From the NCBI GenBank assembly GCA_014642895.1, contig BMJD01000001.1, positions 186,001 to 250,000 of the forward strand: a DNA stretch of 64,000 nucleotides, in the 5' to 3' direction. The notes beneath the pieces were generated by a model that saw nothing but the letters and a program-made list of their open reading frames with translations, was not told the origin of the DNA and did not search any database. The stretch comes from Lentibacillus populi (GTDB lineage Bacteria; Bacillota; Bacilli; Bacillales; Amphibacillaceae). A program made the translations under genes and the position numbers. This document shows positions 39,189-48,097 of the stretch, piece by piece. The first letter of the stretch is position 1. Each line of letters begins with the position of its first letter.

Positions 39189-41390
39189 ATGGCAAAGGAA
39201 GCGATTATGACAGTTGAAGATGTGATAGACAAGGCAGAACAGTATCTGACTGAAGACGATACTGCGTTTATTCGCCGCGCATATGAATTTGCATATGAGG
39301 CACACCGTGATCAGTACCGGAAATCTGGTGAGCCTTATATTATTCATCCGGTTCAGGTTGCCGGGATATTGGTGGATCTTGAAATGGACCCGGAAACAAT
39401 CGCCGGTGGATTTTTGCATGATGTCGTGGAGGATACAGATGTTACGCTAGAGCAAATCGAGGAACAATTTAATCATGAAGTAGCAATGCTCGTTGATGGT
39501 GTAACGAAGCTGGGTAAAATCAAATATAAGTCACAAGAGGCTATACAAGCAGAAAATCACCGTAAAATGTTCGTAGCGATGGCGAAGGATATACGTGTTA
39601 TTTTAATAAAGCTTGCTGACCGTCTGCACAATATGCGGACATTAAAGCATTTAAGACCGGAAAAACAGCGGCGGATTTCAAATGAGACATTGGAGATTTT
39701 TGCGCCGCTCGCACACCGTTTAGGGATTTCAACCATTAAGTGGGAATTAGAGGATACAGCATTACGGTACTTAAATCCACAGCAGTATTACCGGATTGTT
39801 CAATTAATGAAGCAGAAAAGAGAACAGCGTGAAACCTATATTAAAGAGGTCATGGACGAGGTAAATGGACAGCTGGAGGAAGTAAACATCAAAGCAGACA
39901 TCTCCGGAAGACCGAAGCATTTGTACAGTATTTACCGAAAAATGGTAAAGCAAAACAAACAATTTAATGAGATATACGATTTACTTGCTGTTCGGATTAT
40001 TGTGCACAGCATTAAGGATTGCTATGCAGTACTCGGAATCATTCACACGTGCTGGAAGCCGATGCCGGGCAGGTTTAAAGACTATATCGCCATGCCCAAG
40101 CCAAACCTTTATCAATCCCTGCATACAACAGTAATTGGCCCAAAAGGTGATCCGCTTGAAGTGCAAATCCGGACAAAAGAGATGCATGACATTGCTGAAT
40201 ATGGAATCGCTGCCCATTGGGCTTATAAAGAAGGTAAGCAAGTAAATAAGGATAAGCGGTCGTTTGAGGAAAAATTGACATGGTTCAGGGAAATTCTGGA
40301 GTGGCAAAATGAAACGCATGACGCCGAAGAATTTATGGAATCCTTAAAGGTCGATTTGTTCTCCGATATGGTGTATGTTTTTACCCCGAAAGGTGATGTA
40401 ATCGAATTGCCGTCCGGGTCTGTTCCACTTGATTTTGCGTATAAAATTCATACAGAAATCGGTAATCAGACGATTGGTGCAAAAATTAACGGAAAAATGG
40501 AACCACTTGATTATAAGCTCAAAAATGGTGACATTATTGAAATGATGACCTCGAAACATTCGTATGGTCCATCACCAGATTGGCTGAACGTTACACAAAC
40601 ATCACAAGCAAAAAATAAAATTAAACAGTTTTTTAAAAAACAGCGTCGTGAAGAAAATATTGCCAAAGGGAAGGAATTGGTTGATAAAGAGATTAGGGCA
40701 TTGTCGTTTGCACCTAAGGACGTGTTAACACAGGAAAATTTACAGCGTGTTTTCGAAAAATTTAATTTTACAAACGAAGATGATATGTACGCTGCAGTTG
40801 GTTATCAAGGGATAACAGCAGCCTTAATAGCAACACGTCTAACAGATAAAATCAGAAAAACGCAACAAAAAGAACAGGAACTTGCGCAAACGCTTGAAGA
40901 AGTAAAGACGGAAGTGAATGAGAAAAAGTCACATAAGCGTGATTCCGGCGTAAAGGTAGAAGGGGTTGACAATCTGTTAGTTCGTTTATCCAAATGCTGC
41001 AACCCTGTTCCAGGTGATCGAATCGTTGGCTATATTACCAAGGGGCGTGGTGTCTCGGTTCATCGTGCTGACTGCCCAAATGTACAAACAGAAGAAGCGA
41101 AGCAGCGTTATTTGGAAGTGGAATGGGAAAATAACCAGACAGAAAGAAAACAATACCATGTTGATCTTGAAATATCCGGTTATGACAGAAGAGGACTATT
41201 AAATGAGGTATTACAGGCGGTAAATGAAACAAAGACGAATATTACCCAGGTGAACGGAAGATCGGATCGAAATAAAATGGCAATCATTAATATAACAATA
41301 CTCATTCACAATACGAGTCATTTACGAAAAATCGTGGAACGAATTAAACAAATTAAAGATGTTTATACCGTAACGCGAACTTTGCAGTAA
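39189..41390 (+). CDS. relA: Bifunctional (p)ppGpp synthetase/hydrolase Rel
   Basis: Rel makes (p)ppGpp on ribosomes with uncharged tRNA and degrades it otherwise. The start at 39189 (MAKEAIMTVEDVIDKAEQYL) follows AAAGGTGATT and fits the family; the open frame extends 63 bases upstream without a ribosome site. The 733-residue protein has the HD hydrolase domain (GFLHDVVEDTD), the synthetase domain (DLLAVRIIV, YQSLHTTVIGP), the TGS domain (VFTPKGDVIELPSGSVPLDFAY), a zinc-finger-like CCNPVPGD and a C-terminal ACT domain. Confidence 0.98.
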   Translation: MAKEAIMTVEDVIDKAEQYLTEDDTAFIRRAYEFAYEAHRDQYRKSGEPYIIHPVQVAGILVDLEMDPETIAGGFLHDVVEDTDVTLEQIEEQFNHEVAMLVDGVTKLGKIKYKSQEAIQAENHRKMFVAMAKDIRVILIKLADRLHNMRTLKHLRPEKQRRISNETLEIFAPLAHRLGISTIKWELEDTALRYLNPQQYYRIVQLMKQKREQRETYIKEVMDEVNGQLEEVNIKADISGRPKHLYSIYRKMVKQNKQFNEIYDLLAVRIIVHSIKDCYAVLGIIHTCWKPMPGRFKDYIAMPKPNLYQSLHTTVIGPKGDPLEVQIRTKEMHDIAEYGIAAHWAYKEGKQVNKDKRSFEEKLTWFREILEWQNETHDAEEFMESLKVDLFSDMVYVFTPKGDVIELPSGSVPLDFAYKIHTEIGNQTIGAKINGKMEPLDYKLKNGDIIEMMTSKHSYGPSPDWLNVTQTSQAKNKIKQFFKKQRREENIAKGKELVDKEIRALSFAPKDVLTQENLQRVFEKFNFTNEDDMYAAVGYQGITAALIATRLTDKIRKTQQKEQELAQTLEEVKTEVNEKKSHKRDSGVKVEGVDNLLVRLSKCCNPVPGDRIVGYITKGRGVSVHRADCPNVQTEEAKQRYLEVEWENNQTERKQYHVDLEISGYDRRGLLNEVLQAVNETKTNITQVNGRSDRNKMAIINITILIHNTSHLRKIVERIKQIKDVYTVTRTLQ

Positions 41391-41402
41391 AGGGGTTTTA
41401 TC

Positions 41403-41849
41403 ATGAAAGCTGTTGTTCAGCGGGCACGTGATGCAAATGTAACTGTAAATGGAGAAATAATCGGTGAAATTGACCATGGTTTGGTTGTACTGCTTGGGGT
41501 CACCCATGAGGATACAGAAGCTGATGCAGCATATTTGGTTAACAAAATTGTCAATTTGCGTATTTTTGAGGATGAAGATGAAAAAATGAATTTTTCATTG
41601 AAGGACGTTGGCGGCAGTTTGTTGTCCATATCGCAATTTACCTTGTATGGTGATACAAGAAAAGGAAGAAGGCCGAATTTTCTCCAGGCAGCAAAACCTG
41701 ATGCAGCAGATAATTTATATCAATATTTTAATGAACTGGTAACACAGCAAGGCATTACAGTCGCTTCAGGAAAATTCGGTGCAATGATGGATATAACGTT
41801 AACCAATGTTGGCCCGGTTACAATTATAGTGGATAGTAAGGATAAATAA
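41403..41849 (+). CDS. dtd: D-aminoacyl-tRNA deacylase
   Basis: Dtd releases D-amino acids wrongly attached to tRNA. The 148-residue protein starts [15 protein letters not shown] and has [19 protein letters not shown], the family active-site segment. The C-terminal [13 protein letters not shown] is the cross-subunit Gly-cisPro-type motif (GP). It follows relA by 12 bases and is probably cotranscribed. Confidence 0.97.
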   Translation: MKAVVQRARDANVTVNGEIIGEIDHGLVVLLGVTHEDTEADAAYLVNKIVNLRIFEDEDEKMNFSLKDVGGSLLSISQFTLYGDTRKGRRPNFLQAAKPDAADNLYQYFNELVTQQGITVASGKFGAMMDITLTNVGPVTIIVDSKDK

Positions 41850-41851
41850 GC

Positions 41852-41894
41852 GTAAAGGAAGAAGTTCCCGTCCTGGTTTCTTCCCCTTTTACTC
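41852..41894. terminator. Terminator between dtd and the amidase gene
   Basis: GTAAAGGAAGAA and TTCTTCCCCTTTTAC pair with a small bulge. The hairpin lies between convergent genes, so it may act both ways. Confidence 0.6.
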
Positions 41895-41897
41895 TTA

Positions 41898-42944
41898 TTA
41901 TTGTTCATGCGAAAAATATTTCGTTAATCCCGCAACAATGCCATTAACAAGCTGTTTTTGGTACCAATCAGTCCGGAGCAGTTGTTCTTTTTCATGGTTT
42001 GAAATGAACCCTAATTCTACCAGTACTGCCGGCTTAAAATTTTGTCTGATTACTTGAAAATCCTCAAACGCTGCCCCCCTATCGTTGGCTTGTGTTTCTT
42101 TGATCACCTCTTTTTGAATGTAGTTCGCTAAGCTTTTATTTCGATCATCATAATAATAGGTTCCAATCCCGGTAACATCAGGCAATTCCGGCACACTATT
42201 ATAATGGATGCTGACAAAAGCATCTGTATTGGCAATGTTGGCTAGGCTTGTCCGGCTGGCTAAGGAAATATAGTCATCTTTTTCCCTGGTTAATATAACA
42301 TTTGCTCCAAGTGTCGAAAGCTCCTGCTGTAATTCCAATGCCGTTTTATAGGTAAGATTTTTTTCATGTATCCCTGTAGCGCCGATTGCTCCTGTATCTT
42401 TTCCACCATGCCCAGCATCGATGACAATTGTTTTGTTGTTCAGATTGTCATTTATCCCGGAATTATGTCTATCGATTAGTTGTTTAAAAACAAATCCTTT
42501 GATATCTTTACCCGAGATTTCATACCATTCGGTGTTTTCTGAGACCACTTTAAATACTGTACCTTTTTTAGCAAAATGAATGATTTCGTAATCAGTCGAA
42601 GGCCCATTGCGGATTTGCGTGTTGTCGTATGAAATGGTGATGGTTTTGACCGTTTCTTTACTTGAATCATTCGTATTTGTTTTCTTATCCTGTTTAAGTG
42701 TAACAAATTCAGTCGTGATCCAGCCTGTTCCGTCAGTTAATTGTATTTCTACCCACTCACCTTGTTGTTGGATAACCGGATATGCTTCACCTGTGTTGAC
42801 AGAACCGATTTTTTGGTAATCTGTTCCGGGACCAGTTCGTACGTTTAGCTGATTTCCATTGATGATCGCTTCGTCAGCATGGACAGTTGTTAATAGAGTA
42901 AGCAATATGCTACAGCTAAGCAGAATCATTTTTAGAATATGCAA
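41898..42944 (-). CDS. N-acetylmuramoyl-L-alanine amidase with two SH3b domains
   Basis: This secreted cell-wall hydrolase cuts the amide bond between MurNAc and L-Ala. The 348-residue protein starts at a TTG at 42944, with AAGGAGGG nine bases before it. It has a signal peptide (cut expected after VHA, residue 23). Two SH3b domains follow (LNVRTGPGTDYQKIG near 33-47 and TQIRNGPSTDYEIIH near 109-123). The Amidase_3 domain holds zinc ligands in DAGHGGKD, HEKN and SIHYNS and the catalytic glutamate in VLVELGF. The B. subtilis counterpart is yrvJ, in the same place. Confidence 0.93.
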   Translation of the reverse strand: MHILKMILLSCSILLTLLTTVHADEAIINGNQLNVRTGPGTDYQKIGSVNTGEAYPVIQQQGEWVEIQLTDGTGWITTEFVTLKQDKKTNTNDSSKETVKTITISYDNTQIRNGPSTDYEIIHFAKKGTVFKVVSENTEWYEISGKDIKGFVFKQLIDRHNSGINDNLNNKTIVIDAGHGGKDTGAIGATGIHEKNLTYKTALELQQELSTLGANVILTREKDDYISLASRTSLANIANTDAFVSIHYNSVPELPDVTGIGTYYYDDRNKSLANYIQKEVIKETQANDRGAAFEDFQVIRQNFKPAVLVELGFISNHEKEQLLRTDWYQKQLVNGIVAGLTKYFSHEQ

Positions 42945-43035
42945 CTATATTGTCCCTCCTTATTAGATACGTTTTATTTAGTTTAATAAAATTTTCCCAA
43001 TAAGGCAAAACTAGGCTTATGGGAGGAATGATCAA

Positions 43036-43209
43036 ATGCGATTTTCGGAAAAGCATTGGAATACGGCGCAAAATAAAGATATCTTTGGTGTCAATCTTCA
43101 CCGTTTTATCGAACTGGAAAACGAAGCAACCCACATGGAAATAGCGCAGGAATTTGGAATTTCGTTAGGTGAAGTGAAAAAGTTGAAGAAAAAGATTACT
43201 CGCACTTGA
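43036..43209 (+). CDS. Small protein with a sigma-region-4-like helix-turn-helix, 57 aa
   Basis: A short gene runs from an ATG after GGGAGGAATGAT to a TGA at 43207-43209. The product starts MRFSEKHWNTAQNKDIFG and ends in MEIAQEFGISLGEVKKLKKK, which resembles the recognition helices of sigma region 4 (IAxxxGISxGxVxxLxxK). It is too short to be a sigma factor and could bind DNA or RNA polymerase. B. subtilis has a similar small gene, yrzK, between yrvJ and hisS. Its upstream sequence TCCCAATAAG/CTTATGGGA can fold over the ribosome site. The stop overlaps the hisS -35 box. Confidence 0.8.
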   Translation: MRFSEKHWNTAQNKDIFGVNLHRFIELENEATHMEIAQEFGISLGEVKKLKKKITRT

Positions 43210-43234
43210 CTTTCCATTTTAGACCGATTATGAT
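43206..43234 (+). promoter_or_regulatory. Putative sigma-A promoter of hisS-aspS
   Basis: TTGACT at 43206-43211 and TATGAT at 43229-43234 have a 17-base spacer. The start point would be near 43241, just ahead of the T-box leader. Confidence 0.65.
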
Positions 43235-43261
43235 TATAATCATTCAATAATTTCGTAATTA

Positions 43262-43591
43262 TACGTAAAACCGTTGAGGGAAAAAGTAGTTAGAACTCAG
43301 GTGGAAAGAGAGAAAATGTCATCGGCTGAGAACATTTTCACATTGTGACCTAATGAAAGACATTCCTGAGGGTTGAGACTGAACATAACAGAAGTTAGAT
43401 GTCAGAGGTAAGAAGACGTTGGAGTTTGCCGATTTCTGTTATCCGGCATCCGATGCAAATTTCTGCTAAAAGTAGGTCTTGACGTTTTGCAGGCGTTAAC
43501 TGTGAAAGAGCGGATGTATTTATACATCAATCAGGGTGGCAACGCGGGTTAACTCTCGTCCCTTTTTAACAGAAGGGACGGGAGTTTTTTA
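43262..43591 (+). promoter_or_regulatory. T-box riboswitch of hisS-aspS
   Basis: Stem I is closed by AACTCAGG/CCTGAGGGTT (about 43291-43298 with 43365-43374) and has an AAGAGAG motif and the apical GGCTGAGA. The candidate specifier region is GACAT at 43359-43363, containing an Asp codon (GAC) overlapping a His codon (CAU). The T-box is GGGTGGCAACGCGGG at 43534-43548. The terminator stem 43553-43564 with 43573-43584 ends in six Ts. The linker between Stem I and the T-box holds an extra palindrome (about 43386-43472). Confidence 0.9.
43386..43472. repeat. GTCAGA-type palindrome (element C) inside the hisS T-box leader
   Basis: ATAACAGAA at 43387 pairs with TTCTGTTAT about 40 bases further on. 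The stretch AGATGTCAGAGGTAAGAAG differs at one base from AGATGTCAGAGGTCAGAAG of the repeat at 31003. The right part (CCGGCATCCGATGC, TTTCTGC) is a degenerate mirror of the left. Confidence 0.65.
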
Positions 43592-43618
43592 TATTGAAAA
43601 AGGTATGGAGGGTTGACA

Positions 43619-44902
43619 ATGAATATGAAGGCGCCACGGGGGACAAATGATGTTTTACCGGGAGAAGTAAAAAAATGGCAATATATTGAAAGTGTCATCA
43701 AAAACATTTGCGATCGATTTCATTATGAAGAAATCCGTACACCATTGTTTGAACATACCGAAGTGTTTCAACGTGGTGTAGGGGATTCGACCGATATCGT
43801 ACAAAAAGAAATGTATACGTTTCAGGACCGGGGTGGAAGAAGCATTACGCTGCGCCCGGAAGGAACTGCTGCAGTTGTACGCGCTTTTGTGGAAAATAAG
43901 CTGTACGGTTCTCCAATCCAGCCGGTTAAATTATTTTATTTCATGCAAATGTTTCGTTATGAACGGCCGCAGCAGGGCCGGATGCGTCAACTAAATCAGT
44001 TTGGCGTCGAGGTATTGGGAAGTGCTGATCCCGCTGTGGATGCTGAAGCTATTGCACTAGCCATGACTGTTTATCAGGAGCTTGGACTGAAATCCTTGAA
44101 ACTTGTTATCAACAGTTTAGGGGATAAGGAAAGCAGGAAAAGCTATCGACAGGCGTTGGTAGAGCATTTTTCACCACATAAAGACGAATTATGTACCGAC
44201 TGTCAAACACGGCTTACGCAAAATCCGTTACGCATTCTTGATTGCAAAAAGGATCGTGATCACCCTGCAATGCAAACAGCTCCATCGATACTGGATTATT
44301 TGAACGAGGCGTCAGCACAATACTTTGAACAGGTGAAGGAATATTTAACGCTGATGGACATTCCATTTACGGTTGATAAAAATCTTGTCCGTGGTTTGGA
44401 TTATTACAACCATACTTCATTTGAAATTATGAGTGATGCTGAGGGCTTTGGTGCCATAACGACATTGACTGGTGGTGGACGGTATAACGGTCTTACAGAA
44501 GAATTAGGCGGCCCGGATACCCCTGGAATTGGCTTTGGAATGGGGATAGAACGATTACTATTGGCATTGGAAGCGGAAAACATCGAAATTCCTGTGGATA
44601 ACAATTTGGAATGTTATTTCGTTTCAGTTGGCGATGAGGCAGATAAACAAGCTGTTCGACTCGTTCATGATTTAAGGAAGCATGGGATCCAGGTGGATAA
44701 AGATTATCAGGGCAGGAAAATGAAAGCCCAATTTAAATCTGCTGACCGATTGCATGCCAAATTTGTTATCATTTTAGGTGAAGAAGAATTGGCAAAGCAA
44801 GTCGCGACGATTAAATCAATGGAAACCGGTGACCAACATGAAACACCGCTTTCCCGATTGGTCGAACAAATGAAAGAATTGCTTCAGGGAGGAAATGCTT
44901 GA
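43619..44902 (+). CDS. hisS: Histidyl-tRNA synthetase
   Basis: HisRS is a class II synthetase that charges tRNA-His. The ATG at 43619 has GGAGGG six bases upstream; a TTG two codons earlier and an ATG two codons later are alternatives. The 427-residue protein has motif 1 around [10 protein letters not shown] to [10 protein letters not shown], motif 2 [19 protein letters not shown] and the histidine-A box [11 protein letters not shown]. Motif 3 is [13 protein letters not shown], and an anticodon-binding domain comes last. It overlaps aspS by one base (TGATG). Confidence 0.97.
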   Translation: MNMKAPRGTNDVLPGEVKKWQYIESVIKNICDRFHYEEIRTPLFEHTEVFQRGVGDSTDIVQKEMYTFQDRGGRSITLRPEGTAAVVRAFVENKLYGSPIQPVKLFYFMQMFRYERPQQGRMRQLNQFGVEVLGSADPAVDAEAIALAMTVYQELGLKSLKLVINSLGDKESRKSYRQALVEHFSPHKDELCTDCQTRLTQNPLRILDCKKDRDHPAMQTAPSILDYLNEASAQYFEQVKEYLTLMDIPFTVDKNLVRGLDYYNHTSFEIMSDAEGFGAITTLTGGGRYNGLTEELGGPDTPGIGFGMGIERLLLALEAENIEIPVDNNLECYFVSVGDEADKQAVRLVHDLRKHGIQVDKDYQGRKMKAQFKSADRLHAKFVIILGEEELAKQVATIKSMETGDQHETPLSRLVEQMKELLQGGNA

Positions 44903-46686
44903 TGGACAAACGAACACATGCTGGAACACTAACAGAAGAACATATTAATCAAGACGTTTTACTGAATGGATGGGTGCAAAAACGTCGTGATTTAGGCGGG
45001 TTAATTTTTATCGATTTACGGGATCGATCAGGTGTTGTTCAGGTTGTATTTAACCCGGCTATTTCGGCCGAGGCACTGGCCATTGCAGAGAGCGTCCGAA
45101 GTGAATATGTTGTAAAAATAAAGGGTAAGGTTGTCCGCCGTGATGATGCAACAGTTAACGAAGCAATGTCAACAGGCCATATCGAGGTTTTGGCTGAGGA
45201 ACTTATTATTTTGAATAAGGCGAAAAATCCGCCGTTTATGATTCAGGATGTGACAGATGTCAGTGAGGATTTGCGGTTAAAATACCGGTATTTGGATCTC
45301 CGTCGCAGGACATTGCAGGAAACGTTTAAGCTTCGCCATCAAACTGTACAGGCAATAAGGAATTTCTTGAATGATGAGGGTTTTTTGGAAATGGAAACAC
45401 CTATTTTGACAAAAAGTACACCAGAGGGTGCACGTGACTATCTTGTTCCCAGCCGAGTACATCCAGGTGAATTTTACGCGCTGCCACAGTCGCCGCAGCT
45501 GTTCAAACAGCTGATTATGATGTCAGGCTTTGAAAAGTATTACCAAATTGCCCGCTGTTTTCGTGATGAGGACTTGCGTGCAGACCGGCAGCCGGAATTC
45601 ACGCAAATTGATATAGAAACATCATTTATGACAAGTAATGAAATTATGGAAATGACGGAAAATATGATGAAGCAGGTGATGAAGGAAGTCAAGGGTATTG
45701 ATATTTCCTTGCCATTACCACGACTTACGTACGATGAAGCAATGAAACGGTATGGTTCAGATAAACCAGATACGCGATTTGCAATGGAACTGGTTCATGT
45801 ATCGGATATTGTTGAAAATTCTTCCTTCAAAGTGTTTCAGGGAGCAATAGCAAACGGTGGTACGGTTTGCCTGTTAAATGTAAAACATCAGGCAGCAAGT
45901 TTTTCCAGAAAAGATATTGATAAGCTGACTGATTTTGTCAAAGTATATGGTGCGAAAGGTTTGGCATGGCTGAAACTGGAAAATGGAGAATTAAAGGGAC
46001 CAATCGCCAAATTTTTGACAGATGATGAAAAGGCTGGGCTTATTCGGCGTACAGACGCTGCTGATGGGGATTTATTACTGTTTTGTGCAGATCAGACTTC
46101 GGTTGTTTACGATAGTCTTGGTGCGTTAAGATTAAAGCTTGGTAAGGAATTAAACTTGATTGACGAATCACAATTTCATTTTCTTTGGGTTACCGATTGG
46201 CCGTTATTGGAATATGACGAGGATGAGGACAGATATGTTGCTGCTCATCATCCATTTACAATGCCACGAGAGGAGGACTTGGATAAGTTGTCTACGGATC
46301 CTGCCAGTGTGCATGCAATTGCCTATGACCTTGTATTAAATGGTTATGAACTTGGGGGTGGATCGTTGCGTAATTATAAGCGAGATCAGCAGGATAAAAT
46401 GTTTGAAGTATTAGGATTTACAAAAGAAAATGCCGAAGAACAATTTGGCTTTCTGCTTGATGCTTTGGAATATGGTGCGCCACCGCATGGAGGAATCGCA
46501 TTTGGGCTGGATCGGATTATTATGCTGTTAGCTGGCCGTTCCAATTTACGCGATACCATTTTGTTCCCGAAAACCGCCTCTGCGTCTGACCTGTTAACCG
46601 ATGCACCAAGTGAAGTGAGCTTAAATCAATTGGATGAGCTAGCTATTCAGCTCCAGGAAAAATATGAAGAAAAACGTGAATTGTAG
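44902..46686 (+). CDS. aspS: Aspartyl-tRNA synthetase
   Basis: AspRS is a class IIb synthetase. The ATG at 44902 follows AGGGAGG in the end of hisS. The 594-residue protein is the long bacterial type: N-terminal OB fold ([22 protein letters not shown], split over residues 25-46), catalytic core with [18 protein letters not shown] (motif 2), the inserted GAD domain at about 285-410, and motif 3 [17 protein letters not shown]. Bacilli use this enzyme for tRNA-Asp and, in species with GatCAB, sometimes tRNA-Asn; this cannot be decided here. Both genes depend on the T-box leader. Confidence 0.97.
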   Translation: MDKRTHAGTLTEEHINQDVLLNGWVQKRRDLGGLIFIDLRDRSGVVQVVFNPAISAEALAIAESVRSEYVVKIKGKVVRRDDATVNEAMSTGHIEVLAEELIILNKAKNPPFMIQDVTDVSEDLRLKYRYLDLRRRTLQETFKLRHQTVQAIRNFLNDEGFLEMETPILTKSTPEGARDYLVPSRVHPGEFYALPQSPQLFKQLIMMSGFEKYYQIARCFRDEDLRADRQPEFTQIDIETSFMTSNEIMEMTENMMKQVMKEVKGIDISLPLPRLTYDEAMKRYGSDKPDTRFAMELVHVSDIVENSSFKVFQGAIANGGTVCLLNVKHQAASFSRKDIDKLTDFVKVYGAKGLAWLKLENGELKGPIAKFLTDDEKAGLIRRTDAADGDLLLFCADQTSVVYDSLGALRLKLGKELNLIDESQFHFLWVTDWPLLEYDEDEDRYVAAHHPFTMPREEDLDKLSTDPASVHAIAYDLVLNGYELGGGSLRNYKRDQQDKMFEVLGFTKENAEEQFGFLLDALEYGAPPHGGIAFGLDRIIMLLAGRSNLRDTILFPKTASASDLLTDAPSEVSLNQLDELAIQLQEKYEEKREL

Positions 46687-46729
46687 TAAATCTGTAACAG
46701 ATGTAACGTATTTTTCACATTGTTAAATA

Positions 46730-46758
46730 TTGAAAAAATTAACTGCCTGTGATACGAT
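46730..46758 (+). promoter_or_regulatory. Possible promoter upstream of 6S RNA
   Basis: TTGAAA at 46730-46735 and TACGAT at 46753-46758 have a 17-base spacer. This would start a precursor about 55 bases longer than the mature RNA. A TATGAAT at 46788-46794 is closer but lacks a good -35 box. Confidence 0.4.
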
Positions 46759-46818
46759 TATTTTACAGTAAAAAAACGATTAGAGAATATGAATCACTTT
46801 TGCTTAACTATTCTGTTA

Positions 46819-47007
46819 ACAATCCTGATGTGTACGTTTAGTATATTCGTTTTGACCGAACATTATATACTTGGGAGCTTGAAATGTTTCTATGTTGCGT
46901 GCATGCCTCTACTTACTTTTACCGGGGACGTACAAAGTTTAGAACAGGGCACCCACCTGCCAGGAGCGGGATCAAAACTGGAAATTAAACGGCACAATTG
47001 GGATTGT
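46819..47007 (+). ncRNA. bsrA: 6S RNA (SsrS/BsrA type)
   Basis: 6S RNA binds sigma-A RNA polymerase as a promoter mimic. The ends ACAATCC (46819-46825) and GGATTGT (47001-47007) pair. Stretches I associate with bacillar 6S-1 RNA follow in order: CCTGATGTG at the 5' end, GGGAGCTTGAAATGTTTC, TGCATGCCTCTACTT, CCGGGGACGTACAAAGTTTA and GAACAGGGCACCCACCTG. B. subtilis bsrA also follows aspS. The open 91-residue frame over this region is a by-product. A strong terminator follows. Confidence 0.88.
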
Positions 47008-47022
47008 ATGATACATAGCAAA

Positions 47023-47060
47023 ATAAAAAAACTCTTCCATAATGGAAGAGTTTTTTTATT
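47023..47060 (+). terminator. Terminator of the 6S RNA gene
   Basis: A perfect 15-bp stem (47025-47039 with 47043-47057) contains ACTCTTCCA/TGGAAGAGT and ends in Ts. It is A-rich on the other arm, so it may also work from the minus side. Confidence 0.9.
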
Positions 47061-47084
47061 TTAGTATAATATTTTATTTATAAA

Positions 47085-47327
47085 TATACGACTGGTAAGA
47101 CAAGAAAAGCCACGTCCAGCTCCAGCGCCCAACGGCTAGTGGCCAACACCCGCCTTCGTACGATAAGTCTACATCGGTTCGCTTCCAGCTCACCGTGTTT
47201 CCTTTATCTCCTACGGTAGGAATGTTCGGTTAAGACCGCTGCTTTGCGCAGCAACACCGAACCACCCTGCTTGGCAGGGCGCATTCCATACGCTGCTACT
47301 CGGGCGCTTCCGCTTTTGCTTATTGAT
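47085..47327 (-). repeat. Dispersed repeat element A, copy 5
   Basis: Read on the minus strand the copy has AAGCGGAAGCGCCCG, GCGCCCTGCCAAGCAGGGTG, GTTGCTGCGCAAAGCAGCGG, CGTAGGAGATAAAGGAAACA and TAGACTTATCGTACGAAGG. It ends with CTAGCCGTTGGGCGCTGGAG and CTGGACGTGGC. The middle hairpins CCCTGC..GCAGGG and GCTGC..GCAGC are shared only with copy 1. The element begins at or within the stop region of the rsfA-like gene and runs toward the 6S RNA terminator. Confidence 0.85.
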
Positions 47328-47991
47328 TCGAACTCTGGGCGATTTGCTGGAGGTTTCCGTTCTTATCCATTCGGAATGCTGGTGGCTTCATGTTGCCTTG
47401 ATCTTCAAACACGGTCATTTTTCTGGCACGATCCATTATTTGCATAAATACTTGATAATCCTCCTGAATGCTAGCCAGTTGTTCCTCGGTTTTAGCTAAT
47501 TTTTTTTCCAGTTCACTAACCTGATCCCTAAGTATCGTATTCTCTTTTTGTGTTTCTTCCAAGCTTTGTTTTGATTGATTGGAAGCATAATAGTCTTTTT
47601 TAACTTCCTTTAAATAGCGGATAACCATATCCATTGTAAGGGATGGTTCATCAGCATGTGCTTCTGCTGGAACAGTTTCTATAATCGTTTGCGTTTCCTC
47701 GTAGTTCTGTGGCAAAGATACCACAGTCTTCCTCTGTTGTTGCGGGTTTTTGGCCATAGCCCGTTTCTTTTCTTTCCGTTGTCTTTTTGCAAGATCGATT
47801 GCATGGTCATATTTTCTTCTTACCTCAGCGTTCCAGCGAAACCCGCATGCAGCTGACGTACGATTTAATTTATCACCAACTTCTTCAAATGCGTTCAGTT
47901 GGGTACTACCTTCGCGGATATGACGTAATACTGTTTCTGCCAATAGTAGATCATCTTCATGGGACCATGCATCCTGTCTAACTTTAACCAA
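47320..47991 (-). CDS. rsfA: RsfA family Myb-like transcription regulator
   Basis: RsfA of B. subtilis is a prespore regulator of sigma-F genes, and the family shares a Myb/SANT-type DNA-binding domain. I start it at the TTG at 47991, nine bases after AAAAAGGAG; the ATG at 48000 directly abuts the ribosome site. The 223-residue product begins with VRQDAWSHEDDLLLAETVLR and CGFRWNAEVRRKY, the family signature. A basic stretch, a linker and a long coiled coil at about 145-190 follow. It replaces the tcdA-like gene that stands here in B. subtilis. It could be a paralogue such as YlbO or YwfN. Confidence 0.85.
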   Translation of the reverse strand: MVKVRQDAWSHEDDLLLAETVLRHIREGSTQLNAFEEVGDKLNRTSAACGFRWNAEVRRKYDHAIDLAKRQRKEKKRAMAKNPQQQRKTVVSLPQNYEETQTIIETVPAEAHADEPSLTMDMVIRYLKEVKKDYYASNQSKQSLEETQKENTILRDQVSELEKKLAKTEEQLASIQEDYQVFMQIMDRARKMTVFEDQGNMKPPAFRMDKNGNLQQIAQSSNQ

Positions 47992-48097
47992 ATTGTTCAT
48001 CTCCTTTTTCGATAACGCGGTTTACATTATTCCATAGATTCATTATCTAGTACCTATTGTGACCGCTCGAAAAAGGAATTATACCTGTCTGATTCGT

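Noticed and set aside
46789-47064. 91-residue frame after aspS
   Set aside because: It covers the 6S RNA and runs into its terminator; there is no Shine-Dalgarno.
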